IMG/VR virus record: IMGVR_UViG_3300042691_024710
Coordinates: 1-45,761 of that record
Direction: 5' to 3' (one strand)
Source of the DNA: a virus
Length of the DNA stretch: 45,761 bases
Position 1 is the first letter of the stretch, and every line of letters begins with the position of its first letter. The notes below the pieces were generated by a model, which was not told where the DNA came from, ran no database searches, and worked only from the letters and a program-made list of their open reading frames with translations. Shown piece by piece: positions 17,778 to 32,300 of the stretch. The position numbers and the translations under genes are program-made.

Positions 17778-20297
17778 ATGGGAAGATTTTATAAAACAGC
17801 TAGTCCACAAATGGTGGACTTTATGTATAAGATTCCTGAACAAGCTTTACTTAAAGCAATAGAAGGAGTTGATAAACAAATAGAAAATGAAGAATTATAT
17901 AGAACAGAAACTTCAAAGTTACTGCAAGAAAAAGCTTTAGCTCCTGATTTACAAAGACAAAAAGAAAAACTTGAAGGGTATCAAAAAGAAATAGATGAAG
18001 TAGCTTCATTATATAATACAAGTTCTTTAGGTGCATTAAAAGATAAAGATAGAATTAGAGCTTTGAGAAATAAAATATATCAAGATGTAACAAGAGGAGA
18101 AATTGCTGCACAGTATAAAAATTATGATATAAGACAAAAGCATCTTGAAGAAGAAACTAAAAGAGCTACTGATAAAGATGGTACTGTAAGAGAAGAAGAT
18201 TTAGCTATAGCAATGAAAAAGTTTGATGAAGCTTTTGCAAAAGGAGATGTAGATGACCAAGGTAATATTGTAAAACCAGGTGGAACTGCTTATGACCCAA
18301 CAACAAAAGCATATAGAACTTATGCTCCTGAAAAACTTGTAGATTATTTTGATGTTTCAGAAGAAGCTAAAGTACAATCTGAAGGTTGGGTATCTGACAT
18401 TGATGAAAAAATTACAAAACAATATTTAGACCCAAGTGGTAATTATTTAATTACTGATACACAAGGAAAAGAAATATTACCAAAAGATAATCTTACTTTT
18501 GGTTTATATAATATATTGACTAGTAATCCTAAAGTTACTAATCAAAGAAATCAAATGATAAAGATTAAGAGTGGAGCAAAACCAGGTACTGAAGAATATT
18601 TAAAAGAATGGGAAAGTGTATATGGAGTAAGACAACAAAGAGGAAACTTAAGCAGTCCATTTGCAATGGAAACTGTAATGCAAACTGTTACAGACCCTGA
18701 AACAGGTAAGACAGAAACAAAACCTTTAACAAGAAAAGTTCAAAAATATGATGAAAATGGAAATCCTGTAAAAGGAGAATTTGAAGAAAAGGAAGTAAAA
18801 AGAATGGTTAATCCAGGTGAAATATATTCAATTGCTCAAGCAGCAGCTGAAAGAAAAGATAAAAATAAAATTGAATCTTCAGTTACTAGACAAGCTACTC
18901 CAGAATATGAAAAGTTTTTACAACAGCAAAAAGAAATTGCAGTTGCTGAAGCAATAGCAGATGATAAAGAAAAAAGAGAAGCAAAAGCTTCAGTACAATT
19001 TAGTAATAATCAAGCTGAAATTACTGAATCAGTAATAACTGCTACAGATTCTTATGAAGCTGAAAAAAATATTGAAAAATTAAAAGATAATGCAATTAGT
19101 TTAGTAAATAATGCAAAGAAAAATTATGTACAATTAATTAAAGATAAAAAACTTTCACCTAATGTTGAAAAAGAAATTTTAACTGAACTTTATGAAATAA
19201 AGTCTACTGATTTCAAATCATTACAAGCATTATTTGAAAAACATAAAGCACATGGTTTAGCAGGAGTTGGAACAGGAGTTAAAGAATTAGAAGCACAGTA
19301 TAATAAATCAATGAATGAATATGAAAAACAAGATAAGCATTATAGTATAATATCAAAAGCAAATAAACCTAGTACTTACGATGATATTAATGCAAAATAT
19401 AAAGAAGCTGAAGCAAAACTACAAGAATTAAAAGACCAAGGATTAGATTATAATAATAATTTATGGAAAGAAGCTTCTAATGAATTTAATAAAATTAAAA
19501 ATCAAAGAAGTGCATTAATAACTCAATGGAGAAAAGGTATAAATAATTCTTTAGATGTTAACAATAAAGAAACAATGAATGCTAATACAAGAAGTGTATA
19601 TGCAATGGGAGGTAGTGAAATTGAAAAATTATCAGGTAAAAAAGTATTTACAGGATATGTTAATGCATTAAAAAATATTAAAGCAAGTAATCTATTTCCT
19701 CACTTATTGTCAGGTTCAAATGCAGTAGTAGTTGAAAAAGGTGGAAAATCAAAAGCAACTAATTTTACTGAATTAATAAAAGATTTAAAAATAAATCATG
19801 AAGTAGTTAATGCAATGGATAGTGGTGAAAAAGTAGAAGTAGAAGGAAACAAAACTGTTACTTTTGAAATGGGTTCTGCAAGAGTAGTACCTGATGAATT
19901 AATAGTACCATTAGTCCAAAATGGAAAAAAGATTAATAAAAATTTAGGTGAAAATAGTATTCAAGTAACTATGAAAGTATATGATAAAACTACAGGAAAA
20001 ACTACAGTTAATGAAATTTATATTCCTGCAAATGAAATTTATAATACTGATTTAAAAAAGGGAAATGATGATTTTGCAAAATTTTATAAACCTAATAAAT
20101 TTAAAAACAGAACAAATAGTGATTTTGGTAATATAAAATCAAAAGCAAAAACAGAAGATAAAGAAGATTATTTCCAAACAACTGAAGAAGGTCATAAATA
20201 TTATCCTAATTCTGATTCATGGATTTTTAATAATGGTTATTCAGCTACAGGTTCAGATGCTCTTGATTACTATAGAAACTTATTAGGTATTAATTAA
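17778..20297 (+). CDS. Cargo / ejection protein, helical N-terminus
   Basis: This 839-residue protein lies six bases after the previous stop. The first 140 residues are strongly helical and charged (IPEQALLKAIEGVDKQIENEELY; KLEGYQKEIDEVASLY), followed by an EF-like acidic stretch (about 150-165) that has no clear calcium-binding pattern, long coiled-coil-like segments (about 360-600), and a beta-rich C-terminal domain (about 640-790). I see no cysteine in it. No enzyme motif is visible. Position between the GG-motif cargo protein and the virion polymerase, and its general style, fit the internal proteins that crAss-like phages package and eject. Confidence 0.7.
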   Translation: MGRFYKTASPQMVDFMYKIPEQALLKAIEGVDKQIENEELYRTETSKLLQEKALAPDLQRQKEKLEGYQKEIDEVASLYNTSSLGALKDKDRIRALRNKIYQDVTRGEIAAQYKNYDIRQKHLEEETKRATDKDGTVREEDLAIAMKKFDEAFAKGDVDDQGNIVKPGGTAYDPTTKAYRTYAPEKLVDYFDVSEEAKVQSEGWVSDIDEKITKQYLDPSGNYLITDTQGKEILPKDNLTFGLYNILTSNPKVTNQRNQMIKIKSGAKPGTEEYLKEWESVYGVRQQRGNLSSPFAMETVMQTVTDPETGKTETKPLTRKVQKYDENGNPVKGEFEEKEVKRMVNPGEIYSIAQAAAERKDKNKIESSVTRQATPEYEKFLQQQKEIAVAEAIADDKEKREAKASVQFSNNQAEITESVITATDSYEAEKNIEKLKDNAISLVNNAKKNYVQLIKDKKLSPNVEKEILTELYEIKSTDFKSLQALFEKHKAHGLAGVGTGVKELEAQYNKSMNEYEKQDKHYSIISKANKPSTYDDINAKYKEAEAKLQELKDQGLDYNNNLWKEASNEFNKIKNQRSALITQWRKGINNSLDVNNKETMNANTRSVYAMGGSEIEKLSGKKVFTGYVNALKNIKASNLFPHLLSGSNAVVVEKGGKSKATNFTELIKDLKINHEVVNAMDSGEKVEVEGNKTVTFEMGSARVVPDELIVPLVQNGKKINKNLGENSIQVTMKVYDKTTGKTTVNEIYIPANEIYNTDLKKGNDDFAKFYKPNKFKNRTNSDFGNIKSKAKTEDKEDYFQTTEEGHKYYPNSDSWIFNNGYSATGSDALDYYRNLLGIN

Positions 20298-20323
20298 AAT
20301 ATTAAATTTTAAACTAAATATAT

Positions 20324-23300
20324 ATGTGTCCAGGTCCTGATAATAATAATCCATTAGTAAATCAAAATACTAATCCTATTACTCCTTTATCTCCTGAAGA
20401 ATTTGCATCTAAATCTAAACAAGGTGCTTTAATAGGTCAACAATTAGAAGTATTAACTCCTAAGTTTACAGATTCAGGTGAAAGTTTTTCTGATATTACA
20501 TCAAGTACAACTTCTGCATTTGATAATGCTTATGAAGAAAGAATGAAAGAACTTGAAAAAGAAGTAGTCAAAGAAGAATATGATGACTTTTTATCAGGTG
20601 CAGGTAAATTTATAGCTAATACAGCAACAACAGCAGGTGCATTTACACTTGACTTATTAGGTTTTATAACTGACCCTGCTGATTGGAGATTACCTACTGT
20701 TGGTGGAAGTATAGATGCAGTTACTGGATTATTTGGATATAAAACAAATGCTGCTGATTATACAGGATGGGTTGACCCATTAGCTTATGTAAATAAAGGA
20801 TTTGAAGCATTAGATGATTATACATTATTAGGTGATGGTGATGTAACAGGAAATGGTTGGACAAGAGCAGCTCAAACAGCAAGAGATTATGCTAATCATT
20901 ATTTTCAAGTTAATACTACTAATGATTGGTGGGATTGGGGAGTAAACTCTACTTCAATGATTTTAGGTAATGCAGCAGGTATGTTTGTACCTGGTGCTGC
21001 TATTGCAAAAGGAGCTCAATTAGCAAATTTAAGTCAAAGAGCAAATACACTATTAAATGCATTTGTAATGACTGAAAGTACAGGTATGCAAATTGCACAA
21101 GATGTTCATGACAAAGTATATGGAGAAGTATTGAATACATTGTCTAATGGTCAATTAAAAAATGTAGAAGATGCAGCATATCAACAAGCATATCAAGATG
21201 CAATAAATAATGGTAATAATACAAAAGATGCTGAATGGGCAGGAATGCAAGCAAGTAAAGAAGCAAGAAATGAATTTGCTTTAGCTAATCCTGAACTTGG
21301 TGCTCAAGCTTCTAAGAATGCAGGGTATGGTGCTGATATAGCTTTAAAAGGTATGGCTCCAATATTTGCATTTAATTTAATTACTGCTAATGCATTTACT
21401 AAGTCTTTATATAATCCAAGAAATATACTTAGTAAACCATCAAGAGTTGGAATGATGAAAGCTGGAGAAGAAGCAGGAAGTGAATTTATAGAAGAAGGTT
21501 TTTTAGAAAAACAAGCTGAACAAATAGGTGTATCTTATGGTACTAAAGGAGAATATACTGCTAAAGATTTATCTTCAATAGTTTGGGATTATGATAAGAA
21601 TACTTTAAACTATGCTAACTTATATGAAGGTGCAATGGGTGCATTAGCAGGTGGACTTATGAGTGCAGGTAGAGATGTATTAAGTTATGGTAAAAGAAAA
21701 AAAGATTATGACACACAACAAGAAACAATAGAAAAACAAAATGAAATAGGAGCAGTATCAAATATAAAAGATACAGCAGGAATTAGACAAATAGTTGATA
21801 ATGCTACAACTATAACTAAGAATATACAACAAGTATCTCAGTTAGCAAAACAAGCTTCTTTACTTGATGCAATGGGTAAAAAAGAACAAGCTAATATTAT
21901 TAAATCTAAAATGCTTGATGTTCAAGCATATCAAGCATTTAGTACAGGAACTACTGCTAACTTAATTGAAAACTATGAAAAAATAGCATCTAATACAAAT
22001 GCAGGTCCTGAAGTTCAAATGAGAGCAAGAGAAGCTGTTGCTCAAATTAAACAGATGGAAGAAATTTATAAACAAACAAGAGGTAAGTTTATAAATGACC
22101 AGGAAATCTATTCAAGTAAAATATTAAATTTATCAGTAGATAAAGCTGAAAAACAATTAGAAACTGAAATAATTCAAAAGAAATTAGAAGCTGATGCTGC
22201 TATCAAATTAGAATTAGAATCAGGTAGAACATCTTTAAGTAAAGATGTTTCTGTTATAGATAATGAAACAGGTAAAGTAGTTGAAACTAAAAAAGAACAA
22301 TTAGGATATGATGTTTCTAATTTAAAAGTAAATCCTTATACTAATACTGATACTAAAGATGCTGAAACATATAGAAACTTTAGTGAGCATATTGGTAATA
22401 ATGTTCAAGCAGTTAGAGAACTAAATGAATTACAAGAAAGACTTGGTGAAGTTAAAAAACTTAAAGAACAAAACTTTGAACATTATAATGAAATAACTTC
22501 TAAGCCATATCAAAACTCTTTGAGATTTGAAAGAAAGTTCTTTAACTCAATAAGTAAAAGTCAAAAAGAACTTGAAGAAGTTAAAGGTACTGATAAATAC
22601 ATGCCTTTAGTAGAAAGTGTATTGGAAAAATACAAAGGTAAAATAACTGATAAAAGATATAATCAAATTAAAGAATATTTTGAAGAGGAAAACAATACAA
22701 AGAAAGTAGCAGAACAAGCAGCTAAAGAAGAAATTAAAAAGAATGAATTTGCTAAAACTCCTACTGATACTGAAGTTAAACCTACTGGTGAAGAAGTTGT
22801 ATCTGAAAAAGTAAAACCTGAAGGTACTAAAGCAATGTTAGAAAGTGTTGCTAATAAATTAGCAACAGGACAAAGTGTAAAAAATCTTAGTCAGGAAGAA
22901 CAACAATTCTACATGAACAATAGTGAAATTGTAGATAAAAGAAGAGGAGAATTACAAAGTGGAAAAGATACTAATACTCAATCAGAAATTACAGAAGATG
23001 AAGAAATAAGTACAGAAATAGAAAACTTAAGTGGTCAAGTAAGTACTGAACTTGATGAAATATTAGAAGCTACAACACCTGGAGAAAAAGAAAGTGAAGT
23101 TAAACCTTTATCTAAGAGTGAAGTAAAAGATGCATTAGGAACTTCTGTATCTCAAGAATCTAATGTAAAAATAAAACCAGTAACAGAAAAATCTCAAAGA
23201 CAAATTAATGCTGAACAAGAAATAGTTAAGTATGAAAATATAATCAAAGAAGAAGAAAGTAAACAACCATTAACATCTGAACAATTAGAATTAATTGAAG

Positions 23301-26300
23301 AACATAATGAAAGAAAAGAAAATTTAGAAAGGCATAAAGAATTTTTAAAAGAAAAAAAATACAATTATAGTTGGTCTGTAGATGAAATAAATTATTATTA
23401 TTTTGATGAAGATGGTGATTTAATGGTTGGTGTAAAAGATGGAGCAAAAATTGGATATACTGATGAAATTAATAGTAATAAAGTAAAAAGAATTGAAAAA
23501 AAACAAGGAAAAGAAGCAGCTATTAATTTTATTAAAGAAACTTTAAGAAAAGGAGAACCTAGAGAAAGAAAAAGATTAATTGATAAAATAAATAATCTTG
23601 AATCAATAATTAATAAAGATGAAAAGTTAATTCAAGAATTAGAAAATAAACAATCTGATACAACTAAAATTGATGAAGCTAAAACTAAGATAGAAGAGAA
23701 CAAAAGAATAATAGAAGAAGAAAAAAATAAATCTAAAATAACACCAGTAGTAGAACAAAAACAACCTACTCTATCTCAAAAAGAACAAGAGATATTAAAC
23801 TCATTTAAAGATAATAAAGCATCTAAACCTTTAATTAATAGAAAGTTTGCAGCTAATAAATCTGAAATAGAAAGTTTATTAGCTAAAGGTATAATTAAAG
23901 AAGATGGTAATAACTATGTAATTGCAGGTAGAGAAGCTCAAGAAGTAACTCTTACAGTAGAGAAAACTAAAGCAGAACAAGTTGCTGATAATTTATTAGC
24001 AAAAGAATTTACTCTTAATCCTAAAGGAACTTATGATTTACAAATAAACTTAAAAGCATTAACTCCTGAAGAAAGAGCAGATGTTGAAGATGCTGTTAAA
24101 GTTATTAATGAAAGAATTAAAAATAATCAACTTGATGGTTGGAAAATAGAAAAACAAAGTAATCCATTATTTGAAGCAGTTACTATAACTAAACCTAATC
24201 TTACTTCTAATCAACCAATGGAAGAAGGTGATGTATCTTATCAACCTGATGAAATACCATCACTAACTAAAGAACAAGAAGAAAAGATTAAAGACCTTAT
24301 AGAGAGTTATGCTACTACAATGGAAATTGACAATAATAAATTTCCAACATTTGAAGAACTTGTTAAAAGTTATATTAGAACAGTAGGTAAAGAAAAAGCA
24401 GAAAAACATTTAAAACTATTAGGTACAGGTTGGGAATTAAATGGTTATGGAACTATTAATGATTACAATGCTATACTTAGAAAGCTATTTGGAAAGTATG
24501 AAGACATAGCTTTAGGTTTATCAGCAATGAGTGAAGAGTTATCTCAAAGTGTAGCTACTCCTGTTGAAGTAAAAGAAAAACAAAAAGAATTAATTGAGAA
24601 AGAAGAAATTAAAGATAGCAGAATACCAATAGATGTAACTCCTGATAAACAAGTTGTATATTCTACTGAAACTGATATTGTAAGTGATACAAGTCCTAAA
24701 TTAGGATTTTCATTATTTGATTTTACAATTTCACAAACAGTAAGAGATAAAGATGGTAAAACAATAGTAACTACCAATACTATAAATGAAGGATTGAAAA
24801 AGAAACTAGATGAAGATAAACTTGTAAAAGCTATTAAGACAGCAAATTTTGAAAATGTTAAAGTTGGTACTAAATTAACTGTAGGAGTTAATCCTTTAAA
24901 TGAACTTAATAGAGTAAAGTCATGGGTTATACCAGTAAGAGTAGAAGATAAAAATGACCCTTTATATGGTAATGATGTAGTAGAAAAAGGAAAAGTTAAG
25001 ACTATAACATTTGGAGAATGGTTAGACCAAAAATTAGAAGAGTCAGGATTATTAGTAGAAGAATTTATAGAAACTCAAGAATTTTGGGATAGAGTTCCTA
25101 TTCTTGTTTCTGATGAACAAGGAGATTTCATTGGACAAATTCGTGATATAGGATGGTACACTCCTACAAAATTTGGTGGTGACATTAATGAAGCAAGAAG
25201 AAATGTTAATGAAATTAGAAAGGCAATAAAGGAAGCTTTTAAAAGAGGTGAAAATTCAGTATTTGAAATTACTAGTATTACTGGTGGTAAATATACTCCA
25301 TTAATTCTTACTGAAACTATACCTTTAAAACAAGCTAATCCTCAAGCAATGGTAGGATTAATTGTTAGACATAAAGATGGTAGCTTAAAAACATTTATTT
25401 ATGAAAATGGAAAAAGAAAAGAAGTAAAGGTTGAAAACCTTAGTGTCATTACAGGGGCAGAGGAAAATAAAAGTAAGTCTATGATGATAGTAGACATTAG
25501 AAGATGGGGAACTGATGAAGAAGGTAATCCTACCTATAAAGCATTTTATTCTACTAGTCCTAAGTTATCTGCAAGTCAAGTTGAAACAGTTAAGAATATT
25601 ATATATTCTAAATTTATTGTTGCTAATACTCAATTATCAACATCACAGAATAATAAATTTGCTAAAACATTAGATGCAATTAATTCTACAGTAGGTATTG
25701 ATTTATCTAATAATGATGCATTTGTAGACTTATTAAAAAGATTTGTTTTTATATCTCCTATTAGTAAAAATATAAGTGCAGAGTATTATCAAAGTTTAGT
25801 TAATAAAGTAAATGAAGGAAAAATAGAAGAAGTAGAAAATGAATTAGTAAAAAAATATTTTACAAATATTAAACCATTAAAAACTGGTGAAACAGCTATT
25901 CTTTCTTTATCTCCTAATACTATAATTGTAGCTAAAGCTACTGCTAATGGAACACAGGTAAAAATCATTAATAACAATACTATTCCTGTAGAAAATAATG
26001 AAATTCAAAAAACTGAAGATTTCTTACAAAGAGATGCATTATTAAAAGAAGTATTACAAAATTCATTTTTAAATGGTTATGCTCAAGCTAATTATTACTT
26101 GCAACCAGTAATTCAGGTAAACAATGATTTTACTGTAACTACAATTGCAAACAGTTATCCAGAGTTTGTTCAGAATAATATACTAACTAATTTAATGTCT
26201 ATTAATGTAGGCACTAATGATAATCCTGTATATGCTACAAGATTACAATCTAATATTTATTATAAACCTGTAGGAACAACAGAAGGAAAAAGTATAAGTA

Positions 26301-29300
26301 GAAAAGAAGGACAAGTCATTGTTAGTGATAGTAAAGTAACTGAAAAAGATAAACAAACTATAACTAATGTAGTAGAGTCAGCTTCTGATGAAGCATTTGA
26401 AGATGCAGTAGAAGGAGTAGAACAAGATGGTTTTGAATTGTTTGGAGAAACAAAAGAAGAAAAAGCAGAAGATTTAAAATCAGTAGTTAAAAAAATGAAC
26501 AATGAATCTAAAGAGATTGTAGAAAATCATTTAGAAGCAAAACCTAACTTAGAAGATATAACTGAATATAATGAATTTTTAACTCAAGCAAGTAATAAAG
26601 TAAAATGGGTTAATGAATATTTTAATGAAGATGATACAGAAACAGCAGAGTCTTTAGAATCTAATCAGCCTAGAGAAATAGGTGAAGAAGATATTAAAGA
26701 TATGAATATTAATTTATTGAGAATCAATGGTATTAGTAGTAGACATCAAACTCAAATAGCTATTCATGCTGCTGTTAAACTTGGTGATATTCTTTCTGAT
26801 GAAAAAATAAATCAAAAAGAAGTTAGAGATAAAGTAGTAGAAGAAATTAATAAAGTATTAGGTGCTAATAAAGAAGCATTACAAGAAACTCTTGCTGAAT
26901 TAAAAAGCATACCTCAATATCAGGATAGACCAAAGGTAATGTCTTTAGTTGTTAAGTATGAAACAGCACTTAATAAAATAAATCTTTTATTAGAAAATGT
27001 AGATGTAGTTTATCAGGAAAGTTTATCTATGGTTTTAAAAGACTTAAATGGTAAAGTTACTGAGAATAAACAAATAGAAATTGGTAATGACCCTAAAGAG
27101 AATGACCTTGATAATGAAGAGAATGAAGAAGATATAGATGATGAACTAAGTGAAGAAGAGGATAGATATTTAGGAACTGAAAACTATTCTAAAACTTCAT
27201 TAGAGGTAAATCCTAAAGCAAGTATTACTTCTACTCTTAGAAGATTTATGAGAGGTATTCCTGACATTAATTCTTCTACTGGATTACCTAAAACAGGTGC
27301 AATGGGAGTAACTACTTATGTAGATTTTGATACTGTATATGATGTAGTACAATCTTTGTTAGCTGATGCTCCTGTTGATTTCAACATGATGATGGATATA
27401 TTAGAAGTAAACAAGGGTACACAACCTTGGCTTCCTATACTTATCACTAAATTAAAAGAATCAAGTTCTGAAGTTAAAAATCAGTTTACTACTACAATGG
27501 GTAAACATGCTTTGACTATGGAGTTCTTAATGTATTATTTTGATGAAGATAAAAATGTAACTTTTAAAATTGTAAATACTAACTTATCAAGTATTAATCG
27601 TAAAATAAAAGATGAGTGGAGAAATAATCTTAAAACATCTAATGTTCTTATAGATGAATATGGTAATGTAAGTAGAGAAACTGTTGATGAATTATTAAGA
27701 ACTTATAATTCATGGATGGAAACTCCAAGTAGTTTAAGGTCAGAGTATCAGAGATTTATTAAAGAAAGATTAAAACTAGATGAAACATCTTTTAAAGCTG
27801 ATGAAAATGATAGAACAAAAGGAATAGCAGAAGAATTAAAAAAACAAGAAAGTAAATCTAAGATAACTAATGTTGATGGTAAAGAATACTTAGTTTCATT
27901 AGGTAGTGATAACACTATTACTATAAGTCCTTATGGTAGAAATATAGTTTCTAAAGCAATAGTTAATTATAATAATCTTACTCCTCAAGAATTAAAACAA
28001 GCAACAGAAGAAATTCAAGATTGGTTTGATGCCTTTGGTATTCAATTAACTGATAATGCTATTGATGGATTATTTAAAGATAAGAAAACAACAGCAGAAC
28101 AATTCTTTGAAAAGAATAATACTTTTGCAGTAGGTACTCTTGTTCAATGGTTGAACACTACTCAAAAAGCACTTTCACAAGATAAAGAAGTAACAATTAC
28201 AGATGAGAGTAAAAACAATCCTTTAGAAAATTCTTCTATTAATGACCTTGCATATCATCAATCTAAATACTCATCAGGCATTGTAACTTCTTCATTTAGA
28301 GATGGTAAGAAATCTATTTATGGTTTTACTGCATTTAAATTTATTACAGATAGAGCTAATGAGATAAAAAATAAACCTGAGTTTAGAGAAAACCTTAGAA
28401 AATTATCTTTTTCTAAAAAGTCATTTTGGTTACAACTATTTGAAGATGGTGTTGAGTTACCTGTATTTAATTTTAAAAATAGATTTAATGTTACCCATTT
28501 AGGTTTAACTGCATTAAAAGAACTTAGTAAAAAACTATACAGAGATAATGGTATTACTGCATTAGGTGATGTTGACCATGAATTAGTTAAAGTAGGTATG
28601 CATCAAGCTGACCAAGGTGCATTATCAAAACCATTTACTATATTTGGACAACAGGTAAGTCTAAGAAATATAACTACTTTGTTCCCAACAATGTCAGATA
28701 AATCTACAATGACATTGATTAAAACATTAGGATTAAATCTTGCTGATAAAAAATACTTTAACAAAACTGAAAGTGGTAAACTTGTTCCTAATAAAAGCAT
28801 AGCTGAATTTATTTTTGAACAAACTGTATTACCTGAAATAGAAAGAGTTATAAATTTTAATGCAAAGAATCCTAATGGTACTGACATTAAAAATTATGAT
28901 AAAGGTGCTAAGATGCTTTTGTTAATGCCACATCTTAATGACTTAGTTATCTTTGAACAAGATGGTAAGAAAGTTACTTTAAATGAAGCAATAAATACTA
29001 CAGATGCTGATTTACAAAAAGTATTACTTAAAAAAGATGTCATTATTACTGAAGTACAAAATTATGTTTCTGCATTAGTAGAAAAGAAAATGCAAGTATG
29101 GGCAGCTAATGGATATTATACAGTAAAAGAAGAAACATTTTATAAAGATGACACAGATGAGATAGAAGGAATAACATCAACAAAAACTAAAGTAACTAAT
29201 AAATTACTTGATAAAAAATACATGGAAGGAGTTGTAGCTGATAGTCAATTAGAAAAAATTGAAATTGCTGCAATGGATTTTGAAATCAATCAAATGTTAT

Positions 29301-32300
29301 CTAATGCTAATGCATTTATGACAATGATTGGTGACCCTGCTGTTTATTATAAAGCTGATTCTTCTAAATCTTATATTCAACAATCTAAAGAAACTTTTGT
29401 AAATGTAGGTAAGAGATTAGCTTTAATGATTGCTCCTGGTTCTAAATTAGCTGATTCTGAAACAGAACAATATACTCAGGTAATGATAGATGATAGACTT
29501 GCTATGTCTGAAAATGTTAGTTTCTTAACTGAAGTATTAGATAATAAAAAGTTTGATTGGAAAGAATACAATAGAATAAAAAGTCTTAATACTAAATCTG
29601 AAGACCCAGTAGAAGCTAAAAAACTTAAAGATGAACAGAAAAAACAGTTTAAAGAGTTTTATGCTAAGTATCCTAACTCAAATGGTTACTTTGATATAGA
29701 AGGAACTGATGCTCAGGAATATACTACATGGCAAGAACATCTACACATCTTAGAAAAGTTAGGTAGATTAAGTGATGCTACTGCTACTATTACTCCTGAA
29801 GAAATAAGAGAAGCAAAAGAAATGTTTGCTAATAATGTTCCTTTAGAAAAAATGTCAGATAAGCAAAAAGGTATTCTTAAAAAAGTTCTTCAACCTATTA
29901 AGCCAGTTTATACAGGTCAAATATTTGATGAAGCACAGGATGTAATGAGGACAGTATATATTAAGTCATCTTCATTTCCATTGATTCCTCAAGTAACTAA
30001 AGGTACTGAACTTGAAAAATTAAGAAGTGCTTTAGAAGATTTACAAAAAGAAGGAGCAGGTCCTAATCCATCACCATATAAATATGTAAGAGCTTCTTAT
30101 CAAACTGCTAATAAAGTAGGTGCTAAGTCTAAAGTAATACAGATATATGAAGATGATGGTTCTATTAAAAAATTAAAACCTGAAGAGTTAAAAGCTTCAT
30201 CACTTATTCTTAATAGAAAAGATTTTAAGATTCAGTTAGATGTACCATTTAAATCATTTAAGAAAAAAGAAGATACAGTTAGTTTAGGTACTCAGCTTAA
30301 TAAGATATTATTTGGTAATGGTATCATGGATGCTACTGGATTCATGTATAATGGTGTAGAAGTAACTGGAAAAGAACTTGAGAAAGAATACACTAAAGCA
30401 TTTATAGAACTATCTAATCTTAAAAGACAACAGTTATATGATGAATTAGGTATAGATATTAAAACTAATAAACCTACTGATGTTAGAGCAACTGCTGCTA
30501 AACTTCAAAATATTTTAAAAACTGAAGCTGTAAACAGAGGTTACTCTAAACAAGATGTTGAAGCTCTTGAAGTTATCATTAAAGAAATAGGTGGAGAAGA
30601 AGATTTAACTTTTAAATTACCATTGTGGTTAGCAGCTAATGCTAATAGATTTGAATCTCTATTAAATGCTATTGTAAATAATAGAATAGTTAAACTTAAA
30701 TTTCCTGGTAGTTCATTTGTAGCAGGTTCTGAAGAAGGATTTAAATTTCAACATGACTTTAAAGATGTTGATGAAAATAAAATAGTATGGACAAATAAAT
30801 GGAATGGTCAAGGATTACAAGCAGCTAAATATGATGCTGATGGTAATTTACAATATGCTCAGGTAATAGCTCCATCTAAGTTTAGAAAAAAAGATGGTAC
30901 TCTTATTGATTTGTTATCAAAGAATGAATATGGACAATACATTTATGTAATTGAATCTAAGACAGGGAATAAAACAAGTTTCAAGCTTAAAGAAAACATG
31001 ATTGACCCTGAATTAAGAAACATTACTGCATTCAGGATTCCTACTTCAGGTCACATGTCAGCAGCTCAAGTAGAAATAGTTGGCTTCTTACCTAATGAAC
31101 AAGGAGATTTAATGATTGTACCAAGAAACCTTACTAAACAAAAAGGTCTTGACTTTGACGTAGATAAAGAAAATACTTATCAACTATGGCATGAAACTTC
31201 TGAAACTGGTAAAATTACAGTATTAAAAGAAGGAGATAGAGAAAAGTTATTACAAAATGAAATTATTAAAATTCATACTGCTGTATTAAGTAATCCAAGT
31301 AAAGAAGTACAGAAGAAGATTAACAATATTCTATCTATTGATTATGCTAAAGAACAAGCAGAAAATATAGATGAAATGATTTCATCTACTAAAGATGATA
31401 CTTTTTTTACTCCATTGAGTTCTGAATATCAAAAAGAAAAAATGTTCTTAGGAGCAAGTGGTAAAATAGGTATTGGTGCTTACTCTTTAGATGTAACTAC
31501 ACATTCATTATTTGAACAAGCTAAAGCTAAAGGAAACCAGGTATCATTAAACTATTCTGAAATTAATGATGCAGGTAAAACTATTACTAATCCTTTTCAC
31601 ATGTCTTTTGAAGGTGAAGGACATACTGATGGAACTTTAGGTAATCAAGAAACAATAGATGGTGAAAGAACTATTGCACAAGTATTATCTGAATTACAAA
31701 ACATTGCTACTGATAATGAGAAAGAGCAAGTAATGGGTAGAGTAAATCTTAACTCATATACTCTTGATGTATCTAAGATATTAGCAATGTTAGGATTTGA
31801 CAAAGCTAAAAATGGTAATTCAATTCAGTTTACATTCTTATCTCAACCTATTATTAGAGAGTATGTAAAAGAAATGGATAATGCTAATTCTAATGTTGCA
31901 GAATTTAATCCTAATAAAGAATCTGCAGTAATTATAAAACTATTAGAAAAGTATGGTAACAAGAATTATGAATTAGGATATGATGTAGATGTAAGGAATA
32001 CTAAGAATTTTACCATGGATAAAATGGAAAATCAATTGAAAGGTAATGTAGATAATGATTTCCAGTTAGCTGTGTTAAATAGATTCTTAGAATTAAAAAA
32101 ACTTGGTGTTGCTGTAAGAACATTACAAACTGCAATTAATACAGATTCAAAAGGATTAGGTAAATCTATTTTAGATAATTCTCAAAAGATTGAAAGTATA
32201 AATAACTTATTAATCAATCCATTGATTACTAATGCAAGTACATTGTTAGGTAACTTTGTTCCAATAGTAAAAATGAATAAAGAAGGTAATAAAGTTAGAG

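Noticed and set aside
27090-27175. Acidic run in the giant polymerase protein (residues about 2256-2284), considered as a cleavage site or calcium-binding loop.
   Set aside because: It is a plain Asp/Glu/Asn-rich linker with no EF-hand spacing or protease motif.
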